From assembly GCA_016748015.1 (NCBI GenBank), contig JAAOMT010000742.1, positions 103,543 through 167,542 on the forward strand: 64,000 nt of DNA, in the 5' to 3' direction. The notes beneath the pieces are model-generated. The model saw only the letters and a program-made list of their open reading frames with translations. It was not told where the DNA came from and searched no databases. Origin of the DNA: Geosiphon pyriformis (taxonomy: Eukaryota; Glomeromycota; Glomeromycetes; Archaeosporales; Geosiphonaceae). Shown in pieces: positions 1 to 10,595 of this stretch. How positions within the stretch are numbered: the stretch's first letter is position 1; each line of letters begins with the position of its first letter. The translations under genes and the position numbers were made by a program.

Positions 1-590
1 ACAACAACAAAAGATAGAAATTACAATTAACCAACAAACTATCCAATATACAAACACCAGAAAAAAACCATAAGACAAAATACAGAGAAAAACAGAAAAC
101 ACTATAGACAAAATAATTGCAAAAGTGAAACTAGCAATGGAAACACAACCAAAAGTAACCCAATATTAAGAGTTGACTATAGAAATTTGGAATTGGTGGA
201 TATAACAATTTCCAAAAAACTTTTGTTATTTTTATTTAGGACAACACTTGAACATTCAGAACTTGTACATGGATAAAACAAAATAATTATTTGACACAAC
301 AATATTGCAGCAACTGGAACAATTTGGGGAAAAAAACAATTTAACCACACAAGCAAAAACCATTTACTGGCTACACACTGGATTTCAAGATCGACCAAAA
401 ATCTTACTCAATCCAAAAATGGACTTCATTACCATTAATCAAATGAGAAAAATAACAAATATGTAATTTGAAGACTTATAAAACAAAATAGAACAAATAA
501 TTCTTGAAAAAAAGTTCAAGAAATACTCAAAGATGAAAATTTAGAATTAAGAGATCTCAATAAAGCTCAATATTAAAAAGAAGGGAATAT
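1..590 (+). mobile_element. 3' end of an older Ty3/gypsy element (E1), interior part
   Basis: The plus strand from about 240 to 575 matches, codon for codon in many places, the minus-strand 3' terminal reading frame of the neighbouring element E2 (2063-2404), for example the segments for LYMDKTK, LEQF and YWLHTGFQD. Stops interrupt it (AAATAATTATTT gives a TAA where E2 has Arg), so it is not a working gene. It ends in a purine-rich tract (about 574-590) directly before an LTR start TGTTAC at 591. That marks 1-590 as the 3' end of a plus-oriented relative of E2; its 5' part lies outside the window. Confidence 0.8.
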
Positions 591-1168
591 TGTTACTCAT
601 AGAATATAGAAAGTATAGTAGCATATAAATTAGCCAATCAAAAGTAGCTTGAATAAATATAAAATTCCAGAATTCTTCTTAAAGAAATTGTAGGATTCTA
701 GAAATTTCAGGATTTTTATATAAGGAATCACAGGATTTCAGGTGTGAAGAATTGAAAAATTGAGAAATCTCAATTATGTATATATAGCAATAGTATTAAA
801 AGTAAAAAAAACAGACTTCTTAATTTAAATTTAGTCTAAGCAATCTTTCCATTCATCAATAAATAATTATTTACTATCTCAATCCACTCTTCACTATCAA
901 CACTTCATGTTGATAGTAATTAATACTTAACCACACTAAAACAATAGCTCTTGATCACAACTATTGATGAAATACTAACTATTATTGCCTTGGCTTATTT
1001 TCTTATTCCTTATTTCTTCTATTTTTATTTTTTTTCTTTATTGTTATTTACTAATTGATTAAAAGATTAAGCGCTGAGATAAAAACGTTATAAGAACTGG
1101 TAAAAGATCCATAAAACAAGGGTAGAACACTTATAGATTTGAAGATAGCTTACCAAAAAGATTACTGG
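591..1168 (+). repeat. E1 3' LTR, first part (split by E2 insertion)
   Basis: The stretch begins TGTTACTCATAG, as the E2 LTR does when read on the minus strand, and follows that LTR in reverse complement through the conserved stretch around 1010-1072. From there similarity becomes patchy but continues to 1168, where E2 begins. The rest of this LTR resumes at 11465 on the far side of E2. It is clearly more diverged from the E2 LTRs than they are from each other, which fits an older insertion. Confidence 0.75.
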
Positions 1169-1786
1169 TGTTACAGATGATTTTTTGGGGTATCGAGTGA
1201 ATAACAAACCCATAACTTGGTGCTCAAAGTGATTAGTGCAGATGATAATCTGAAGGTATTTTATCTGAAGGTTTTTTAATCGAGTTATTTGTATAATAGA
1301 CAGAGATTCAATGGTAACAGTTTATTAGTAGTTTTCTGAAACCGTAGTTTCATCGATTGCTTGTTCAGCTTGATGGTTGATGATTTTCTTGGTACAATAT
1401 CCTCCATAAGTGTATACCAGTGCTGTTTCTTGACGTCTGTTCCTCTGTAAGTCCTCCAAGAGTAAGTATTGTTTAAGCAAGTTTATTTCTCCATAAGTTC
1501 TCCAAGAGTAAATCTTTTAATCAAGTTAGTAGACAACAAAAAAAATAAAAAAAAGATAAAAGAGAAAATAAGAAATAAGCCAAGACAATTTGCAAATTAG
1601 TATTCTGTCAATAGCCATGATCAAAAGCTATTGTTCCAGTATGATTAAGTATCAGTTATTATCAACATAAAGTGTTGATAGTGAAGAATGAATTTGATCT
1701 AGTGAATAATTATTTATTTGAGAATTGTGGTAACTAAGCTAAAGATTCTTGGTGTCAATTTTGTCTTTTCTGCTTCTAATGCTACT

Positions 1787-1800
1787 GCTATATATACATA
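1787..1800 (-). promoter_or_regulatory. TATA-like box in E2 LTR U3
   Basis: On the minus strand the sequence reads GTATATATAGC, about 250 bases into the LTR in element orientation and just downstream of the U3 tandem repeats. The same box is conserved in the right LTR near 11214-11228. Position and sequence fit a retrotransposon core promoter; no transcript data support it here. Confidence 0.5.
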
Positions 1801-1838
1801 TTTGAGATTCCTCAATTTTTTAATTTTTTGCAACAGAA

Positions 1839-1970
1839 ATCCTGGGATTCCTAGAATCCTGCGATTTCTGATAAAAGGAATCCTGGAATTCTGGAATCTT
1901 GCAATTTCTTACTGGAGAATCTTGAAATTCCTGGAATCCTGCAATTCCTCTAAGAGGAATCCTGGAATTC
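1839..1970. repeat. about 40-base tandem repeats within the LTR
   Basis: There are three imperfect units of 39-41 bases plus a partial fourth, each beginning like ATCCTGGAATTC and containing GAATCCTGCAATT. The right LTR carries an equivalent, slightly altered array near 11265-11380. In element orientation they lie in U3 upstream of the TATA-like box, a usual place for enhancer-type repeats in retroelements. Confidence 0.65.
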
Positions 1971-2049
1971 TATATTTACTACGTCTACTTCTGATTGGCT
2001 AATCTCTACTTGCTAATAATAATATACTTCTTTTATTCTATGAGTAACA

Positions 2050-2064
2050 TTATTCCCTCCTTTT
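2050..2064 (-). other. polypurine tract of E2
   Basis: Directly next to the 3' LTR boundary the minus strand reads AAAAGGAGGGAATAA, a purine run of the type used to prime plus-strand DNA synthesis. E1 has a matching tract (AAAAAGAAGGGAATAT, ending at 590). Confidence 0.8.
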
Positions 2065-3145
2065 AATATTGAGCTTCATTGAAATTTAACTCTTTTAATT
2101 CCCCCTCTTGAATTATTTTTTGAACTTTTTTTTCGAGTATTACTTGTGTTATTTGAGTTTGTAGTTCTTCAAATTGGGCGTTGGTCATTTTTCCCAATTG
2201 ATTACTCGTAACTGTATCCATTGTTGTGTTGAGTAAGATTTCTGGTTGGTCTTGAAATCTTATATATAGCCAGTAAATAGCTCGAGCTTGTGTGGTTAGA
2301 TTGTTCTTTCTCACAAATTGTTCCAGTTGTCTTAGTATTGTTGTGTCAAATAACCGTTTTGTTTTGTTAGTGTACAAATTCTGGATATTTACGTGTTGTT
2401 CCAAGTGAAAATGACAATAGTTTTTTGGAAATTATTGTGTCCACCAAGTCCAAGTTTCTCTTGTAAGTTTTTGGTATAATCTGATTATTTGTTGTTTTTT
2501 CATAACCAATTTTACCTTGGTCATAATCTTGTCAACAACATTTTTGAGTTTTCTCTGTACTTTGTATTGTGGTATTTTTGCAGTACTTTTGTATCAAATA
2601 GTTTGTTGATTGATTGTAATTTCCATCTCCTGGTGTTGGATTAATTGAAAGATTTGTTGTGCTAATGAATGGATGTTGTTGGTAATTTCCATTTTTCTGC
2701 ATTTTTTTTCTGTTGTGTCGACCATGCTTTTATATATTCTTTCTGTCAATCAATTAAACATGTTGTTATTAATAATGATAATTGGTTCCAAATTTCATGA
2801 AATCTCATCTGGTTGGACTAGTATTCTCTGTACTTCCAGTTGTGGAATATTACTAGTGGATGATGATACTATATGGTGATATGGTTTCAGTCGATCTCTA
2901 TGTGCTGCTTTGGTCAAGATTTTATTATTCAATCTTAATTTGTAAGCTCCATTTTTTAGAATTTCTTCTATGTGAAATGGTTCATCTTATTTGGGATCAA
3001 ATTTTCCACTTCATTGTTTTTCTGTTTTGGTACAATGTAGTAGTACTTTGTCTCCAATCTTGAATTCAACTGGTTTATCTGGTAGTTGGTTATCATGTCT
3101 TTCTTTTTGTTTCTATTGTAACCTTTATATATTATCAGCTGCTCT
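2063..3145 (-). pseudogene. E2 polyprotein C-terminal region (post-integrase)
   Basis: This segment continues the integrase frame. Around 3000-3085 the minus strand encodes PVEFKIGDKVLLHCTKTEKQ, like the C-terminal SH3-like tail seen after many Ty3/gypsy integrases. Stops interrupt it, and the last open part is 113 codons (2063-2404). The final segment has no domain I recognise; its counterpart is the frame seen in E1 at 240-575. It ends next to the polypurine tract, as expected for the end of pol. Confidence 0.6.
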
Positions 3146-3880
3146 TCATTGTTTGTTTTCTAATGTTTCTATTAAGTTATATGTTCTTCTCAACAATGTG
3201 TTTTTGAAATTCTCTTCTGTTATTAGTTCGGTTGAGTATGTGCTGACTTCTATTTTCACTGGTAGTGTTGCTGTTCTACCATATACTAATTCAAATGGTG
3301 TTGCTTGTGTAGTATCTTGCTTCATTGTTTGATAAACAAATAGTACTGATAGTATCAACAAATCCCAATCATTCTGGTTTTCTTGGCTGAGCTTAGCTAT
3401 TGCTTCATACAATGTTCTGTTGAATCTTTCAACTAATTCATTGGTTTATGGATGGTATGGTAATGATAATGGTTTCTTAATTCCGAATTTTTGGCTCAAT
3501 TCTGTTAATGTTCTGTTCACAAAATGAGTTCCTTGATCTGATAATAATTCTTTTGGACATCTATATTAACAAATTAAATTCTGATGAATAAATTTGGCAA
3601 CAGATTCTGCATCTGCTCTTTGAATTGCTTTTGCTTCTGGCCATTTGGTAAGATAGTTCATGGCTACTGCAATATATTTGTTGTCTTTGCTAGTTATTGT
3701 TAATGGTTTGACTAAGTCAATTCCAATACAATCGAATGGTTGTCCCACTTTGATTGGTTTTAATGATTTACTGGGTTTTGTTCCTTCTCTTTTTTGACAA
3801 GCATCACAATTTTCAACATATTGAATGATGTCTGGATACATTGATGGCTAATAGTATTTTTTTCTGGTTCTTTTCATGGT
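3146..3880 (-). pseudogene. E2 integrase (broken)
   Basis: An HHCC-like zinc region is visible (the CDACQKR segment near 3775-3800, with HKEATMKR just upstream), followed by the catalytic core. All three acidic catalytic positions can be seen: D in GIDLVKPL, D in SDQGTHF, E in LVERFNRT. The core has a Met-Asn-Tyr where the family normally has Met-Asp-Tyr (VAMNYLTKWPEA), a change that needs one G-to-A. A TAA interrupts the segment HP*TNELVERF between about 3440 and 3470, and another stop separates the two open pieces (3566-3841 and 3146-3412). Integrase catalyses insertion of the cDNA; this copy cannot make a full-length protein. Confidence 0.85.
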
Positions 3881-4194
3881 TGCTTCTTTGTGAAAGTGTC
3901 CTGCTGTTGGATTTGAGTGCATGTTGAATAATATTGTTTCTTTTTCTGGCTCTGTAATTACTCTGGTTGGTTGATCTAGATCTCTTTTATTTTTTCAATA
4001 AAGTATATTTTGGTGAGTGATAAAATATTTTGATTGTTGTTTGATACTCTTTTGTTCTGTTTGAAATAAATTTTCCTTGAACTGTTAAGTGTTTATATAA
4101 TATTAAAGTTGTTGATATTTTTGTATGTTTATCTTTTGTTATATTTTTTGTTAGTATTGTTCTGGTTTTGTTATATTTTTGGGTTGAATTGTTC

Positions 4195-4728
4195 TTAAAT
4201 TTGTCTTATTTATGACAAACCATCAGCATTTTTGTTGTCTTTTTTTTTCTTATAGTGTATAGTATAAGTATATTGTGAGAGTGGTATTTTCCATCTGGAT
4301 TGGCGGCTGTTATCAAATTTTTGCTTTTGAAGTGATGTTAACCTTTTATGATCTGTGTATATATTAAACTTTTGGCTCAAGTATTTGTTTTACTTCATGA
4401 CTGCCCAATAGATTGCTAAATATTCTAGTTCTGGTGTTCTATAGTTCTTTTCGGCTGGTGTTAGACCTCAGCTGGCATATGCTACTGGATGTTCTCTACC
4501 ATCTGATCCCTTCTGAGATAGTACTGCTCCCAATGCTTGGCCTGATGCATCGGTGGTAATAATGAATGGTTTGTTGGGATCTGAGTAAATCAGTACTAAA
4601 GCTTGAATGAGCTTTCTTTTCAGAATATCAAAAGCTTCTTGTTAACTTTCTGTTCATTCATATTTTGTATTCTTGGTTTACAGATTATTGAGTGGTTGAG
4701 CTATCTTTGAAAAGTTCTTTATAAAGTG
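4195..4728 (-). pseudogene. E2 RNase H domain (broken)
   Basis: After RT the minus strand encodes recognisable Ty3-type RNase H segments: FIITTDASGQALGAVLSQ near 4515-4570, then PAEKNYRTPELEYLAIYWAV (about 4395-4460), FNIYTDHK (about 4340-4365) and KKDNKNADGLS near 4205-4235. The segments are not all in one frame, and stops (TGA, TAG, TAA) occur between them. The pol frame therefore shifts inside this domain. RNase H degrades the RNA of the RNA/cDNA hybrid. Confidence 0.75.
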
Positions 4729-5334
4729 TCAATAATAGCTTGCAAATCTTAAGAATAATTTTAATTCAGTCACATTGGTTGGTACTAGAAAGTTCTTTAC
4801 TATCTCTATTTTCTCTGGATCTGTTTTAATGCTGTCTTTGCTGACTATGTGTCCCAAGAATTTTAGTTCTGTCTTGCCGAAGAAGCACTTTGTTGCATTT
4901 AACTTTAGTCCTGCTCTTCTTAGCCTTTCGAACATTTGTTGAAGATAATGAAGATAATCATCAAATGTTTTTGAGAATACATTGGTGTTGTTCAAGTATA
5001 CAACTACTGATTTCCACAATAAGCCAGTATAAACAATTTTTATTAGCCATTGAAAAGTGGCTGAGGTGTTGGTTAAGCCAAAGGGCATTACTTCAAATTC
5101 GAAATTCTCTTCTCTAGTGGTAAATGCTATCTTCTCTTTGTCGGCTGGATCCATGGCTACTTGCCAATAATCACTGTTCAAGTCTAATGTTGAGAACCAT
5201 TTGTTTCCACCGAAAGCGTCAAATAATTCTTGTATTCTTGGGATTGGATAGCTGTCTTCATGAGTTACACCATTAAGTTTTCTGTAGTCCACACAAAATT
5301 GGATTTTTCTATTCTTCTTCTGGACAAGTACCAC
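4729..5334 (-). pseudogene. E2 reverse transcriptase, catalytic motif mutated
   Basis: The open frame of 201 codons contains the standard RT blocks: CVDYRKLNGVTHEDSYPIPR, WFSTLDLNSDYWQV, FEVMPFGLTNTSATFQ, then VVVYLNNTNVFSKT where the catalytic YxDD box should be, and KFLGHIVSKDSIKTDPEKI. The double Asp reads Asn-Asn (AAC AAC on the coding strand), which abolishes metal binding. Several other departures from the usual Ty3 consensus (SD for SG, TS for AP, W for R, R for G) are also explained by single G-to-A or C-to-T changes. It lies in the same frame as the dUTPase-like domain. Confidence 0.9.
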
Positions 5335-5613
5335 TGGTGATGACTATGAGCTCATTGATGATTGAATTAGCTCATTGTTAAGCATTCGGTTTATCTCTTG
5401 ACGAATGATCTCATGACTAGCTGGTGGTACTCTGTATGCTTTTTGTTTAATTGGCATTGCATCTCCAGTTTTGATCTAATGCTAGATAATATCAGTTTGG
5501 CCAAACTCATTTTCACTGGCAAAAATGTCATTGAAATTGTTGAGCAACATCTTGAGCTGTATATGTTGGAGTGGATCTAAGTTTCCTATATTCATTTGTT
5601 TCAATTGCTCTGG

Positions 5614-6402
5614 TTAGAGCAAATAACATTTGCTTCGTCCATATATTGTTTGTAATGTAATATTGACATATCCACAAAGCTGTGGAAAGTCCAGAATGGT
5701 ACTTGGTAGTTGATTCTCTATTTCAGTGCTTAAGTATCTAATAGTGGTTCTGGCTGGTATTACTATGACATTTTCTGGGTTATTATAGATGGGAATTTTG
5801 ATGTGGCTGTAATCTTTGGCTGGTATATAGAGATTAATGAGTCCAATTTTTCCTAATTTACAAAGAGTTGGTTTTGCTTCAAAAATCTGATTCTGTTCTT
5901 TTACTTTACACTTTATCTTTAACATGTACTGGCCATATAGTAGAATAAAAATTGTTTGACCCGTTAAGATAATTTCTTCTTGGTCAACAATTTTTTCTTC
6001 TGCCATATTGACTGATACATCTATTCTATCCATTGATCCAAATCTCTATATTTCTCTTGCTGTTATTTTTAATTCCTCCCTATTTCTTACTGATACTAAC
6101 TGAGCTATTTTTACTAGAGGCAGGAATATTGCGTGTGCTATCTTTTCATTTGGCTCTATGATATAAGCCTTTTTAGAGTCATTTTGTAGCATAGCAATGA
6201 TATTTCTCACATATTTTGCATCAATTATTCCTCCTCTTATATTAATTTCTCTTTTCGCTAAATTACTCTTAAATGCTAGTTAAACTATTATTGTTGCTGG
6301 AATTTCCAGTGCTACTTTCATATCTATGCAGGTGTGCAAATGTGATTCCAATTTTATAACATCCTTTCCAAGATATCTCAGATCAAATCCAGCATCAGTA
6401 TC
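5614..6402 (-). pseudogene. dUTPase-like domain in E2 pol, with downstream linker
   Basis: Between protease and RT, in the RT frame, the five ordered motifs of trimeric dUTPases can be read. Motif 1 is DTDAGFDL (6379-6402). Motif 2 is degraded (FKSNLAKREI). Motif 3 is GGIIDAKYVRNI. Motif 4 is NEKIAHAIFLPLV. Motif 5 is degraded and reads RFGSMDR (6025-6045). The spacing, about 125 codons from motif 1 to motif 5, fits the family. Two TAG/TAA stops fall inside. Trimeric dUTPases hydrolyse dUTP and limit uracil in DNA; in retroelements they are thought to protect cDNA. The following 5614-6033 frame (MAEEKIVDQEE onward) has no domain I recognise. The motif calls come from pattern reading only. Confidence 0.75.
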
Positions 6403-6444
6403 ATGTGCACATTCTGGCATGATACCTTTATTATTGTCACTATA

Positions 6445-6969
6445 CTATTTTAACTCCTGTTCTTTGGAGAGATCTGGCAGTGTAATGTATTGTTTATATT
6501 TTGGGTCGAAGTTTGAATCTGAGTTAGAATTGTCGTTGTTGTTATTGCCAATTTGAATGGAGCTGAAACTGGTGTTTTTGTTGTTATTGTTGTCAGAGGT
6601 TGAATCAGGATCAAACAGTAATTCCAATTCGGATGCACAGCTGCTGATTGGTTCAATTTTCTCCAGAATTGTGTAGATCATGTGTAGTAGTGGATTGTAA
6701 ATGAGATTACACTCATTACAATATTGGAAGTCACAAGAAATCAAACAGTAATCACATAATCGGGTGTTTAGTTGTTCTAAACACTGCTCCTGCTTTTCTC
6801 TTGTAGGTGCCAAATTTTGGTAGTATTTGTGGAAGTCTTCTGGACCTGTTTCTTTGTTTATGAAAGCATCTGAGTTAGAAATACGAATGATGTCGACCAG
6901 TTCTGGAGAATTGTTCTTAATTTCCAGTATTTCACTGGGTGTAGCACCTTCTACTTTGGTGTTGGCCAT
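6445..6969 (-). pseudogene. E2 pol Cys-rich segment between protease and dUTPase
   Basis: This is an open stretch of 174 codons in the dUTPase/RT frame. Residues about 90-110 read CDYCLISCDFQYCNEC, five cysteines spaced like a small zinc-binding module. A low-complexity Asn/Ser/Asp stretch follows, and the segment ends at a TAG just before the dUTPase motifs. I do not recognise a named family. It is most likely part of the polyprotein rather than a separate gene. The Asn-rich tail may itself reflect Asp codons mutated by G-to-A. Confidence 0.55.
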
Positions 6970-7055
6970 TCACCAGATCTCCTCTTCATCATAGGGGTAA
7001 CTGTCTAAACGATTGAGTGCTTAGTGCCATGCTGCTGTAATCAGGGTACCACATT

Positions 7056-7973
7056 TCACTCAGTCATTAATGAGGATTGTGTATTGACATGAAGTGTCAC
7101 ACATTTCTTCTCGACCAAGAATGTTATTCCACATTCCTTTATTGAACAGTTGTTTACCACAAGTAAGACATGGTTTGTTGTCCCACTTGCCTTGTCATTT
7201 TGGGTAGCCATAGTGTTTTCTATGGCAAGGTTTGCAATAATAATGGGTTTGTGTTCAGTGGTCCTTATCTGGTGCAATCCAGGCTCCCATGGAAGAAAGT
7301 TTTTTCTTATAGTCTTTGCACTTGAGCAGTATGTATGATGGTTGTGGCAATGGCTCATGAATGGAGTATAAATAAGTCCAGCCACTAGTGGTGTCTTTTG
7401 TTAATTCGGTTTCCTCCAGTATGTTGTTTTCTTTTTTCTTTCCTTTCCTTTTTTCTTTCCTTTCCTTTTTTCTTTCCAACTTAGTGCAGATGGCAACTCA
7501 TTTTGGTTGTCATTAATTAAAGCACCAATAGTAGTTTTCCAGGTATGTTTTTCTTTTTGCTTTTCCTTTCCATGATTGTCTTCATTCCAGACGAGTATGG
7601 GCAGTAGTTCATTGTGGTCGACGTTAGTCCACAAAACCTAATACACTTCCCATATTGGTTTTTTTGCTTCCTCCTCAAATTCAATCAGTGGCTGTGAGTT
7701 GATTGGTTTAAAGTGGCTACATACTGCTAGTGCTCGAGTATGTTGACCGTTTTGGCTCAGTTGGAGCTCTTGCATTGTCCAATCGAGTACGGCATTTGTT
7801 TTGAATAGCCAATTATTTCCAACAAGAGCTTAGTATTGAGTGGCTTCTATTACAAGAACTTTGATAAGTACCGTGATGTCATTAATTTTGATAGGTAGGT
7901 TGTCTATTTTGTCTATTGAAGTTTTGGTTGCTTCATCAGCTGTAATAATTCTTGCACTGACAGCTCAGTCAAC
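7056..7973 (-). pseudogene. E2 polyprotein between protease and Cys-rich segment
   Basis: This continues the gag-protease frame downstream of protease, with stops near 7632, 7400 and 7055. A lysine-rich low-complexity run (about 7425-7490, mirrored by a CTTTCCTTTT-type repeat on plus) is followed by a segment with LPWEPGLHQIRTTEHKPI and scattered Cys/His. The frame changes somewhere between 7055 and 6969, so the rest of pol is read in another phase. Whether that was a programmed frameshift or decay cannot be told from one broken copy. No family is recognised. Confidence 0.45.
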
Positions 7974-8387
7974 TCAGCAACCTAATTGATCCATGAGTTG
8001 CTTTGTTATGATGCTGCCAGCTGATCCACTATCTAAGATCAGTTTGATAGCGTGGCCATTAATTTTGGCATCCGTATACATGGTAGTGATTGGCTTCTCT
8101 TCAAGAGCTGCTCTACTGAACAATGGGATTTTGATCATTTCTTCCAAGTCGAAGGGAAAGATGGTCGCGAGCAATTCATTGTTGGTGACAGTTGTTGGTG
8201 GAATGTTGTTGGTAAGTGCTTGTTGTTGGTTGGATCCCAAATTGTTGGTGGTGGTATCTTCTGAGGTAACCAGAAAACTTAAATAGTTCTGAAAATTTGG
8301 GTTTTGGGTAACACCGGTACCTGAATTCTGAAAACACAATCCTAATGGTGTGTTGAAAGAACTGGAGATCAGTTGATAGACAACCAT
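7974..8387 (-). pseudogene. E2 aspartic protease
   Basis: The frame carries the retropepsin active-site motif in the order expected after gag: IKLILDSGSAGSIITKQL at about 7990-8050, where D-S-G supplies the catalytic Asp. The upstream part (FNTPLGLC onward) is linker. It shares its frame with gag (start 10532), and TGA codons follow the active-site region. The equivalent in fragment E3 reads LDSSLANS, so the Gly of DSG is lost there. Protease would process the Gag-Pol polyprotein. Confidence 0.8.
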
Positions 8388-8587
8388 CTCCGATCTCCAG
8401 TTTTGTTGTGTTATTCTCGATCTTTGAGTTCTATGTTGAGATAAGTTTTGGAGCAGTGTTTGAATGGTTTGAGGTTGATAGATTACTTGTGGCTGTGGTT
8501 GATATATTACGGATGGCTGTGGTTGATATATTGCTGATGGCTGTGGTTGATATATTGCTGGTGGCTGTGGTTGATAAACTGGGGTCT

Positions 8588-10532
8588 GATATACTGATGC
8601 TTAATAAATTGGCTGCTGCATCATTAGTAGGTAAGTTTTTTGGTATTGATCTTGATTTTGATATTGATTCTGGATTTGGAATTGGAGATCGGGATTTTGA
8701 TGTTGATTTTCCGATCGTTGGTTATAAGCGTTGTAGTTGGCTCTTATGTGACTTTGTTTACCACAGTTGTGGCAGACACGCATTTTCTGCTACCACAGTT
8801 GATTAATTGATGATGATAGACATGCTTGATTTTGGAAATGATTAGCGTTTCCCTAATTACTGCATCTTTGGGGAGGTTGATAAATGGACTGATGGTTGTT
8901 AGCTAAGTATTCCTTGATTTTTTGATTGATGGTATTACTGATTTGCTTCAATTTGAAATCCAAATCAGATGATCTATTCATTACTAAATTTACAGCTTGA
9001 GTGTGGTTGGCTTTTAGCTCAGCTGATTTGAAATCTCTGGTATGTGTGACTGCAGCTTGAAGGTTGGCTGGATGTAATGGATGTATGTGTTGCAAAATGC
9101 TACTGCATAGGCCACAAATAAACTAGTTGAAAATCTGGGGTTCTGTAAAATACATGGTGTTGATGGCTTGGATTTGGCATAGGACTCTATGAAAGCATCC
9201 TAAGTATGTTGTAACTGCTTCAGTATTATTCTGTTTGATTGTGGTAAAAGTATTGGCTAGACAATTAATACTATTATTGTTGCTAAAATATTCCAGAAAG
9301 GCAGTTTTGAATTGTTGGAATGTTTGTGGTCTGGTGGCTAAACTCTGGTACCAAGAATTGGCGGTTTCTTTGAGAAAGTATGGTATTGTCTGTAGGGCTT
9401 TAGTGTTGTCCCAATTGTTTGCTATGATGGCCTTGGAGATGTTATTGATTCATGCTTGAGCATCATCTTCTTTGCCAGTAAAGTTTTCTAACTTTGCAAT
9501 GGGTGCGTAGGCCATTTGGTTTACATTTAGTTGTTGTTGTGGCAGCTGTAATAGTTGTTGTTACAGTAGTGGTTGCTGAGGTAGTCCTTGTGGCTGTTGG
9601 ATTTGTGGATTTGGTTGTTGAGGTGGCTGCTGAATGGGTTTGACTATCAGATCAATTGGTGGGTGATCAATTACAATATTTGAAGGTACATTTGGCTGAT
9701 TAATTAAATCGGGATTCTAATTGTTTTGATTTTGCTGAGTTCTAATATTCGGAGTTTCAATTTCTGAATTTTTTATGTTTGGATTTCATGGAGTTTGAAC
9801 ATTTGGGATTCCGAATTTCAAGTTTTCTGAGATTGGGTTTTGGTAAGTGAATCTTTGATCTTTACTTCTTTTTTCTTCTTCCTCTAATAATTTCCATAGA
9901 GTAGCAACTCCAAAATCTGGTTGGGGTAGTGGTGATTGAATTTCTGATGGCATTGGGGATTGTAATTTAAATCCTTCAAAATACATGCCATATAGTCCTA
10001 GTAAGTCTTCTTTCTGTTGTTTGCTTTGGAACTGAAATCTTCCAAATGTTGATGTCATGTTTAATGTGAACATGTCTGCTAATGAAATATTGATGGTGCT
10101 TCCAAGTGTGTAGTGATATAATGAAGCAGTTGGTGATTCTACTCTGTGTTTCTTCTAACTAAGTAACTGTATTCTTTTTGGTGTTGTTGCTAGTGTTTGT
10201 ATTCTTCCTTTACCTTTGTCTGCGTAGGTAATAGGAAATTGTTGTTGCATGTATTTTTCAATGGTTTGATTGATTTCCTTGATGATTGGGGCGAAACTGT
10301 GATTTCTTGGTAAGCTGATGTGTTGAAATAATTCTGTATAGAAATTTTCTCTTGCTGACTCAATATTAATGGTTCTTCCTAAACAGTCTGTGATTTTATC
10401 ATTGATGTAATAGTTGAAGACTGATTCAGCTGAGTAGTGATTACTGTTTAATCCTAATTGTTGGCTGTATTGTTAAAACAAGAATTTTTCAAATCCTAAG
10501 TGGTTGGCTCCTATAATTTTTGATTCTGCCAT
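8588..10532 (-). pseudogene. E2 gag, broken
   Basis: The likely start is the ATG ending at 10532 (MAESKIIGANHLGFEKFLF), 64 bases inside the 5' LTR boundary. The frame runs through a charged N-terminal part, a proline/glutamine-rich stretch (about 9530-9720) and a capsid-like helical region (NNWDNTKALQTIPYFLKE, about 9385-9440). It then reaches a nucleocapsid zinc knuckle at about 8738-8775 that reads CHNCGKQSHIRANY, where the last Cys is Tyr (TAC for TGC). A YQPQPPAIYQPQPS-type repeat follows (about 8485-8580). At least eight in-frame stops occur, each one C-to-T or G-to-A step from Gln, Arg or Trp. Gag would form the particle and bind the RNA. Confidence 0.85.
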
Positions 10533-10575
10533 GTTTGGATGGTGTGTTGTTGGTGCTGGTTCTCTGTAGGATTAT

Positions 10576-10593
10576 ATCTCACAGGGAGCACCA
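10576..10593 (-). other. primer binding site of E2
   Basis: Two bases inside the 5' LTR (10596) the minus strand starts TGGTGCTCCCTGTGAGAT. Read on plus, this is ATCTCACAGGGAGCACCA, which has the form of a tRNA 3' end including CCA. I cannot name the tRNA; it does not resemble the initiator-Met type site (TGGTATCAGAGC) common in other elements. Confidence 0.75.
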
Positions 10594-10595
10594 AA

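Larger units (their letters stand above)
1169..2049 (-). repeat. E2 3' LTR (left copy)
   Basis: It is 881 bases with 6-base inverted ends TGTTAC and GTAACA and is paired with 10596-11460. In element orientation the LTR begins at 2049, so the tandem repeats at 1839-1970 and the TATA-like box near 1787-1800 lie in U3. By hand alignment of roughly the first 275 bases (from 1169) with the right copy I count 31 transitions and 3 transversions. Confidence 0.93.

Noticed and set aside
1073-1168. Unique host sequence between two retroelements
   Set aside because: It aligns, though poorly, with the middle of the LTR in reverse complement, so it is part of the E1 LTR.
8601-8806. Plus-strand frame with repeated VVDILLMAVVDIL across E2 gag
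   Set aside because: Antisense shadow of the gag YQPQP repeat.
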